Positions 56,001 to 64,000 of a stretch of DNA of 64,000 bases are shown here, piece after piece. The DNA is taken from the NCBI GenBank assembly GCA_030248295.1, contig JASANH010001563.1, positions 1 through 64,000 on the forward strand. Direction: 5' to 3'. This DNA is from Mesodorylaimus sp. YZB2_4. Taxonomy: Eukaryota > Nematoda > Enoplea > Dorylaimida > Dorylaimidae. The notes beneath the pieces were generated by a model. The model was not told the origin of the DNA and searched no databases. It saw nothing but the letters and a program-made list of their open reading frames with translations. The position numbers and the translations under genes were made by a program. The number at the start of each line of letters is the position of its first letter. Within the stretch, counting starts at the first letter, position 1.

Positions 56001-59000
56001 GCGCCCTGTCGGCCCCGAACGTCTTATCTGGTTGGCAGTATAGATAGGAGCTGCAGAAGAAACACTCGGCAGATCACGGCGTTGCATATAAAGTTTGCCT
56101 AGTTTTTTTAATTATTATCATCAATTTCCAAACTAGCCCCACCAGCACTCGAGCGGGCCCAAATTTTTCACTTTTGCTGTGACAAATGACAATACTAAAA
56201 TTCAGACATGGGGCATAGATGCCAGAGTTTTGAGACAGATAACGAGCGCGTAGGTTTCGAATTTTTTATATTTTTTAAAACTCGGCTACGTTGATGCATA
56301 CGCCGAGCAGGGACAGTGGCCTACTGTAACCTAGTTTGGGGCCGGTTATTCGTCATGTTACAAAATAAAAACTTGTAACGGCCTAGACTGATTGTGAGTG
56401 GACTGGACTGTGCCAGACGGCTGGGTGGCGACGTCGACGTGTACGGAAATGGAGTATAGATGGTATGCGGCCTAGTCGAATAGGACCATTTGAGAAACGG
56501 ATCGTTTCCACTCTTTCTGAATGACGATCATTTTTCAACACCAGTCTCGGTCCATGTGGACTGGCTCTAGTTTCTGTACACTGTAGAGATGGATACTTTG
56601 CTTAATAGTGATACCTAGGCGGCATGGCGAGGCGAGCATTCGGCATGTGGCATTCTTTACTGAATGGCAAAAAAGCATTTGGGCAATGCCTAGCTATATG
56701 TCGGTCGTTTGTCAACTTAAAACGCGCACGGCCGGTTTTCCGAAGGCATAGGCAATAAAATGCAAAAAATCGGAACTGATCCGTTTGCCCGTTCCATAAA
56801 ACTCCATGTACCCCCTCCCCGCCGTCAGCCCACTTTCTTCCACCAGGCCATTCCACATTTTGGCTATCCATAATAACATAAAATAACAAACCCCTTCGAC
56901 ATAAGATATACGATTATGCGTGTAGAACCCTATTGTTGGCATAGGGCGAGGAAAATTGTCCAAGCGAGAGTTGCGAAATGAGCCTTGCTTCTTTGTGCGT
57001 TCAATAGAAAAAGGGCTCTCTAAGAGCGGTTACAGTATGACCGGCGGGTACTTCGCTCTCGTATTTTCAAAAGCTAAGAGCTGCTCGGGATTCTTTCTAA
57101 ATATATGGGATCTAACTTTGACTCACGCTTTGCAATTGGTCTTATCGTGGAATACAGATGCAGATGTCCTGGTTATGCTCGCATTAGTAAACGTGTATTT
57201 CCCTAATTTTAGTGCGCAATCCTCGTTGCGCCCGTTGTCGAGCCCACGACCCCGATAAGGAGCCACCACCACTCAAGGGACACAAGAAAGCGTGTCGTTA
57301 TAAGAACTGCGAATGCAAGAAATGCAGTTTGATCACGTGTCGACGTGATGTCATGGCAAAACAAATTCGATTGCGACGGTGAGTCTGAATTATCAATCTG
57401 GGTTGTAGTAGAAGGCGAGCGGAAGAATTCGTGATGCATGGCTGTCTCTGCAGAATATCGTAGCATTTACTTAGAAATCACCTGATTCGATTGCATTACA
57501 AAACTGTACAGAAGATGTTGTTTTTCCACACATAATCTTCTCATTTTCAACATCTCGCTCTTTTCCGCAGTATTATTTTCATAAATTCCTATACTTTCTG
57601 AGACCCCTGTTTTTTGCACAAAATTAGACCCTCTGTTTTTTTAGCAAACAAAAATCCAAGGGCGGGTCGACTGATGGCGGATCGTCGTCGACTAGTGCCC
57701 AATCGCCATCGGCACTAGCTGTCGATAATCACGTCAAATCATCTCCTGTACTCGGTCAACACGTGAGGCAACAACCTCAGCATCAACAATCAGTGCAACA
57801 AAAAGTTTGCGTTGATTTGGTTACCCCACCAATCGTCGACACAACAGCATCGATGCCGACGATTGGAAGCGGACGAGTGTCATCGAGCATGAGTGAAATG
57901 ATGACGAATAGAAGCGGGTTTGATACAAATACTATTACGAGTACGGCAATCACTGGAGCCGCTCTACGACCTCAGGCGACTTGTAAGTACCTTTACTTAT
58001 ACTTTGGGGACAAATCAGTCTTTAAGTATGAAGCACTTCGCAGCTTCGCAAGATTTAGTTGGTTGCTTTTAAGCGCATTTTTTAACTTTCAATCTTATTT
58101 AGTCGAGAGTTGTGGGTTTTCAGGGTTTTGTGTTCAACATCGATTGACAGCAAGTTTTTTTTTCGAATTTTCCCTCCTCCACGTCCTCATAACGTTAGTA
58201 TTGATTCAAAAATGCAACATTGTGTTCGCTCATGTTTCTAAACATTCCTTCGCCGCCTATCTCCACGCGGGGCATACTGTAATGCCCTCGCCTTCTTCCT
58301 CAGCAGCCTGGCCTCGATTGCCTTCACTCAACCTTTCCAATGGTTACTTTTTGCACCTGAAATAGTCTGTAGGCCGTGCGAGATAAAATTTGAGTAATGA
58401 TTGACGACTGGGCACCATCGACTCGAAGAGTGTACCTACCACTTTTTCAGCATATGCTCATTTTATCTTGCTCGGATTGGCATCGGCCTGTCGTCAGGCG
58501 AGGGGTGGGTGTGCTTCGAAATCAAGATGAGTGCCTGCTGGCTGGTTTGGTTTTGGGAAAGTTAGACGGAGTGCCTAGGTCTTCAACCACGTGCCAGTAT
58601 ATTTATATAGAACGAGCTGCGAAAAGTTGCCATACGAGCCTTTATAAATTTTAATACTAGACTAGGTAATGTTTGATGGTTGCCTAGACACGTTGAGGCT
58701 GCACTACGAGTAGGATGGAGGGGAAGAATTGGACCGCAATGAAAGCAATGGCCGACTCAGCACATCAACGACGTTAGATAGAAGGAGAGTGCAAAAAAAA
58801 CATCTGCTTCACTAGCTCGGACCAGACAGGCCCACTCGCTCGTCTCGATCAAATGGCACTTTTTCAAGCCGTAGGTCGTAAATAAAGGCCCGCAAGTCGG
58901 TCGATGCTAACAAAGCCAGAGCAACTACTGCGTCAGGGAGGGAGAGAAAATCGAACGTGCTTCCATAAAAGCCTACGCGTGCGGCAAGCGAGCGAGCCAG

Positions 59001-61428
59001 TCGACGAGGAGGGGATGGATTAGTCTGCCTAAGATACATTCTAGCAACGCCAGTCAGCTCTCCAGCAAGAGGCGGGCGTGTGCAAAGGAAGCTGGAATGT
59101 AAAAAATGAGTAGGTAAGACATGCAAGGAGGAAGCTGGATGAGAATGAAACAGTGCCTAGTTTCTTTGGAGGGGAAAACACTTCTGGAGAGGCACTCGTA
59201 GTGGGAACATGGAACATAGCGGCAGTAGCAGGCTAGCACGTCCATCATATCAGCATAATTGAATGTATGTCGTGTCTGTAGATCCCCTCTGACTGTGCAG
59301 CGCACGATCATTAGTGCAGGTGTCCCATTTCACAGCTCGCTGAAGCCACGTGTTTTTAAAATTTCCGTGCGTCGTGTCTATGAAAATGACAAAGTCAATT
59401 ATTGCTGATGTGATGCGCATATTTACAGAAACAGTGCAATGCAATGTTTCACTAATTCATTTTGAATAAGTAGGCGGTGTGCCAAAAGTATAATTACTTC
59501 AGTCTAATACAATTAAGTACAAGCTCGCATAAGTGAACCTGGTGGGATGCTGTGAGCCTAAGTGATTGTCTCAGATCTCAACTGTACTATCTTTTATCAG
59601 CAGCGCGTGTGCCCTGATTAGGCATTCTTTCCTTGAGTGATGCTTTTAGTAACTCGTATTAGCAAACCTGATTAATCAATCACGAGCCTAGACTTGCCAT
59701 TTTATCCTCACATAACAACAGTTCATAGGCTTTTTAATTGTAAGAGAAATTCTCAATTAACCTACAGTATACTCTTTTATGTCACCTGGCATTTTTGCAT
59801 TTACTACTAAATAGCTAAATGAAAAATATCTGGGAATGTCAAAAAGACAATGTCAATAAATCACCTGCAATATATCGACTAACCAGACCTTTTAAAAACG
59901 CTTTAAAGAAATGTATGCATGACAGATGTTTTCGTGGAAAATTGATTTTTTAAGTCATGTGTGTTGGAGAAAAATGGTGAGTTTTATGGCAGAATTCAGG
60001 AATTACAAGTAACGTTGAGGTCCGTTACAGTATACCAGTAACGGGATGAGAATTTGCGGATCCTATCGTAAAGATGAAGAAAAGCTTCCGAGAAAATAGT
60101 TTGTGATTTATGTAATAGATGGAATGGGCCTTTTTATTCAACGCTGACGGTTTGAATCCTTGAAACTCTGCGAAGGCAAGTTGTCTGCGTAAATAGGGTA
60201 CGACAGGAACGGTGCCATTCTAACAATAACTTTGGCATATTCTACGTATTTTTAATTTTCCGGCGGCCAACGCCTCACCTTCATCCCAGTTCACTCGTAG
60301 TTATTTTTATGCGCGTCGATGCTAGTCTGCTCGGTTGACGCGTTGACGAACCATGCTCTATTGTTGCCGTGAAACAGCCTCCTACGTCATATTATTCTAG
60401 GCCAGCAGACTATAGAAAAAGGTGTCTGTCTGGGTGAGAATGAGGACGCTCGCGTCCGTCATCTTTTTGCGGATGTTATTGAAAGATGCTCGAAAATATG
60501 TAGATGAACATTTTCAGGGCGACAGAACTTTCGAATAACCGCTGGTGCGTAGGCGTAGGTGACGTGGTCGAGCGGAAGACATTTTATGAAACAAATCTAT
60601 TTTGTCCTTCGCACAGAATCAACTTTTGATGTGTTAATGACTGCGCAGCAAAGTCCTTGATACAGCGTAGGCGTTTGATCAATCTTCCTTAAGCCAAACA
60701 CGTTTTGATAAGATGATGGCAAGTGACTGTCAAAATGTTAATTCTGCATTATTTCAGATCCTGGTGTGGCCTTAGTGCAACCACCAGCCGACTGCTGCAG
60801 TGCCAACAATTCGCCCGCCCAACAATTGGTAAACATAAACGCATTTACTGGTCAGTTGCAACTCGCACCAGCACCGCCCCAAGCCCCGCCGATACCGCCT
60901 ACCGTTTATCGCGACTTGGCCGCAGCTGCGACATTGTGCCCGCAGCAGCTGTTCGCTGGATTTCTACAGTATGTACACGCTGTGGCCAACGCCGCCGCCG
61001 CAGCCAACGGAGGCGTGCACAACGGTGGTCCGACCAATCAGGGTCTCACCCTGCCCACCATGCCCGCCGACCACGCCCCCTCCGCGTTGCCTGCTGGAAA
61101 CGGTTCAGTGCCGTTCAGTCCTATGGCCCTGGCAGCCGCCTTGTCCAACGCGCGTCAACAGCATAGTCGTTTGGGGCAAGCAGTCAGTGGCAGCGATCTT
61201 TGCATCATTCCGTATTGCCTGCCCAGCGGGTCCAATACTATGCCTCCAACGCCCTTACCGCCACAGTTTCATCATTCTGCCGCAGCCATTGCTGCTGCCG
61301 CTGCTCATCAGCAACAATGTGTTCTCAGTGACCATCAACGATTGGCCGCCTTGGCAGCTGGATTCGGGCAAGGTATGCCGCAACACCCGCCCTTGCCACC
61401 GCCACCACACCTATTCACCTTGCAGTAA
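53018..61428 (+). CDS. transcription factor with two DM domains (Dmrt; MAB-3/DMD-3 type), four exons
   Basis: Exons 53018-53456, 57213-57378, 57645-57982 and 60758-61428 agree in phase and give 537 residues. DM domain 1 (about 71-117) reads YHCQRCLNHGLEIPRKGHKR and then CRYADCQCDDC, with all CCHC/HCCC zinc ligands present. DM domain 2 (about 150-201, mostly exon 2) reads RCARCRAHDPD, PLKGHKKACRYKNCECKKC and ends in the basic recognition helix DVMAKQIRLRR; a few extra residues (DPDKEPPP) lengthen its first loop. The rest is Ser/Thr/Gln-rich, then Pro/Ala/Gln-rich (residues 315-537), without a DMA domain. Two tandem DM domains are the hallmark of nematode MAB-3 and DMD-3, regulators of male-specific development. 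A similar role is inferred from the architecture. The start chosen is the first of two adjacent ATGs (53018 and 53021). Introns 1 and 3 are long (3.8 and 2.8 kb). Confidence 0.92.
53457..57212. other. intron 1 of the two-DM gene
   Basis: No exon or transposon recognised. It contains a GC-rich block (55.3-56.0 kb) with a long C homopolymer at about 55883-55900. Confidence 0.5.
57983..60757. other. intron 3 of the two-DM gene
   Basis: Splice donor ttgtaagt at 57981 and acceptor tatttcag at 60757. No further exon seen. Confidence 0.5.
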
Positions 61429-61429
61429 T

Positions 61430-64000
61430 AAGCAACCAGCGAGAGCATAGCTAGCAGACAAATCATAGTTTACATTCACTTTTCGGGCGCTTTTCGGTGG
61501 TGTCGCTTTTCTTTCTCGATAAGTCATTTGCTTAATGTCGATCAATATTTTCTTTGTGATTTCAATATTCAAAGCGTATGACCGCCATATATGTCCTGAA
61601 TGTGCATGTACTGTGGTCTCGTCTGGTTTCAGTGTCGCTGGACGGCAGTCGCGCTTAGCGCAGACGCAGCCAACAAGGGCATGACCAGTCTTATTTTTCG
61701 ATCTTTTTGTTCAATGACGCGAAGCGTCACGAGTGAAAATCTTTTCCTTTTTGCAGAGTATAGATCTGTGAAATTGTATTTTTGAATATTTTTCATGAAT
61801 GCCCGCGGCTATCAATTACCCGTCTCTTGTCAGAATTTTGATTTTGGGAACTCTTGGGAATTATCATTTTGAAATGTGAACTCAAAAATCATATTCATCA
61901 TAAAATGTTTGAATTCTCCTTATCCTGTGTTCTATCACAAGCCGCATTTTTGGGCATAACTGCTGTATATTCGCTCGAGTCATTGCTGTTGCCTTTTTTC
62001 GATGTACTTATGAACATTTTACGGATATGCCAGAGGAAACAGCGGACACCTGCCTTGAGAAGGGTGATCATTTCATGATTTTTGTGGGCGCTTCGGATGC
62101 TTGGTGTCGGGAAATTTTAAAGTGTTTATGAACATGTTACAAAATTTAGGATTAAGGTTTTGACACATTTAAGTTCTCACGTATAAACGGGTAGATTATA
62201 TTTTTGTAATTTGTTATATTTTGTAGAACGTGTGTCGGTGGCGATACTTATCTGCATGATTGTATAGTGTAGGTACTTGGGCATAGCCTATCTTGCCATC
62301 GATGTAATGAGCTAGAGCTCATGCCTGACTTATTGTCTTGCGTGCTAAGAAATGTCGATTTCTGCTTTGACAACTGTTTTAAGATTTGGATAATATTTTC
62401 AGGTTTTCTTTTTTCTCAAATTTTCTACTATCATTTTCCATCCTGCAGAGCGTAGGCACTGACTAATTTCAATCCCAGTAGATATTTGGTTAGGATTCTA
62501 GGTTATTCCAGGCGTCTAGTCTTTTTTTGTCTTGCCCACACGTCCATGACAAAAAATGTTCCGTTTTTTGTCGAGCAGAGAAAATCCATTATCTGACTCA
62601 ATTTTTTGTGACAATGGAAATTGAATAAAGTGAGGTTTTGTATGTATTTTGGTGTTTTAGCTACAGAGTATATGCTAGTAAACTGAAACTGTAAGGGCGA
62701 AATGAGTGGTTTGGCACAGAAAACACCAAAAGTACTCAAATAAACAAATTTCAAATTGATCCTAGGTGGGGCGAGTATTTTAGGGAACACTAATTTTTGT
62801 AACACATGCACACGCCCTCTTCTCCATCCGAAGCTTGAAGTGTACATAGAGGCTTGACTTGCAATCGATACTCTGCACGGAGCCGTCAGCTGGGAGCGTC
62901 ACCCGTCAGGGTAACGTTTCAGCCATGTACTAGGTCAGAGGACTTGGTAAACTGCCCTTGGTTTTGGCGTGGTGCAAAAGCTCCATCAGTCACTCCCTCC
63001 CGTAATACGGACCTAGTCGTATTACAGGAGGCAGAATGTTCATGAGGTGGGCTATACCATATAATCGTAAATTATAATCCCGCAGTGCATTTGCGCCCAC
63101 ACTGCTCCGGGGAAACTATTCAGGGGATTATAAAACCAAGTGGGTCCTAGCAGGGGAAACTCAATGAGTCTTCTCAGTCTTGAGCATGTCAACAGTGTTG
63201 GAATCCGTCGCAGCACTGTACAACAGTATTGTACCTCAATAGACTTACACTGGTACTGGCTCCATCTAGAAATCTTGGCATGGCTCATCCGTCTCTCAGT
63301 CACCAGGCCAGTCCTGCATTGCCGTGCTCACCGTCAGTGCGGCCGGCAGCGCTTAACGTAGCTGGTCAGCAGTCGTTACAGCAAGTTGTGCGCCCAACCT
63401 TTCTTTCCATCGCTAGATTTCAGAGCCGATATTACATTCTATCATATGTAAAATTTGAGTGCCGCGCGGACTTCCCTGTCTCCGCTTGAGCGCCCTACAC
63501 ATGAGGGGAGCCCAGAATGGACACTGGCTTCCTCGCCATCCAGGTATGATATGACAAGAAAAGGTTAGAGGTGCAGTAAAGGGAAACAGTGACTTTAGGC
63601 ATTCAATTTTGACCAGTATGAGCAAGGTCTGGATGCTAAGGATGACATAGGGGGTAATTTGCATAGGCATCTTTTCAGGAAGCCTCATTGTCTCCTCCCG
63701 TGCACTCAGCCTGTTCGTCTTGTAGCCTTTTCCAAATCTCTCCTCCTGTCTGGTGTGTGGGGCTGGGACGTATAGCAGGTGACGACGGGTCATAAGGGGA
63801 GAGATAGGCGGCAAACCTACCGGGCTGGGTTAAAAGATTCTTCAAAGTTTCCTATGCATGTTCCAGCCCCTTTCATCCCTCCAGGTCTCATGGAAAATAC
63901 CCCAGCGCCTAATATGATGGATTCAGAAAAATACGATCCATGTTACAAATTTATTAATAAAAATTGTGGCTAAAAATAAGTACCTTCTAAAAGTTTTCGC
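61430..64000. other. 3' flank, no confident gene
   Basis: No confident gene. A frame ending at 63973 (MHVPAPFIPPGLMENTPAPN, then DPCYKFINKNCG) has coding-like composition and could be a last exon, but no partner exon is visible. Confidence 0.35.

Noticed and set aside
1..64000. CRISPR arrays, bacterial operons, rRNA
   Set aside because: No regularly spaced direct repeats with unique spacers and no rRNA-like segment; the presence of spliced genes shows a eukaryotic nuclear sequence.

Overview
The window is eukaryotic nuclear DNA, AT-rich and intron-bearing. It most likely comes from a nematode or a close relative. The evidence is a transcription factor with two DM domains (the MAB-3/DMD-3 architecture of nematodes), a sigma/nematode-type glutathione S-transferase, a secreted C-type lectin-like protein, short secreted proteins on separate small exons, and very many copies of a TACAGTA/TACTGTA heptamer. 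Introns are mostly 35-120 bp with GT..AG ends, with a few introns of 1-4 kb. All gene models below were assembled by eye from open frames, splice sites and phase agreement.

Layout. 0-15 kb: a Cys-rich secreted protein exon (1.6-2.0 kb, +), a small secreted protein (5.95-6.26 kb, +, TATA box), a broken LINE fragment (6.6-7.3 kb, -), a two-exon C-type lectin-like gene (9.6-10.5 kb, -) and a complete four-exon glutathione S-transferase (13.6-14.8 kb, -). 15.7-22.75 kb: a nearly intact Ty3/gypsy-type LTR retrotransposon on the minus strand, inserted with a 5-bp target duplication into a tRNA-derived SINE. Its integrase appears to end in a PWWP-like chromatin-reader module. 23-30 kb: a cluster of small secreted-protein genes. 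Two of them (24.4-25.8 and 28.95-29.8 kb, +) are diverged paralogues with no family I recognise, and a 1.63-kb non-autonomous hAT-like transposon with perfect 8-bp target duplications lies between them.

34-46 kb: an intronless zinc-finger gene (+), a many-exon leishmanolysin-like (M8) metallopeptidase gene with a C-terminal membrane segment (37.4-44.1 kb, +), and an intracellular protein with two I-set immunoglobulin domains (44.8-45.9 kb, +). 46-53 kb is mostly non-coding and contains the 3' end of a LINE. 53.0-61.4 kb holds the two-DM-domain gene (four exons, +). The remainder to 64 kb shows no confident gene.

The genes do not form an operon or one pathway. The common theme is secreted or extracellular products (lectin, Cys-rich protein, paralogous small secreted proteins, metallopeptidase) among housekeeping and developmental genes and a diverse set of mobile elements: an LTR element, LINE remnants, at least three SINE types, a hAT-like element and a short inverted-repeat MITE. 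The items most worth following are the integrase-PWWP fusion, the unrecognised secreted paralogue pair, the long perfect palindromes and the TACAGTA enrichment.
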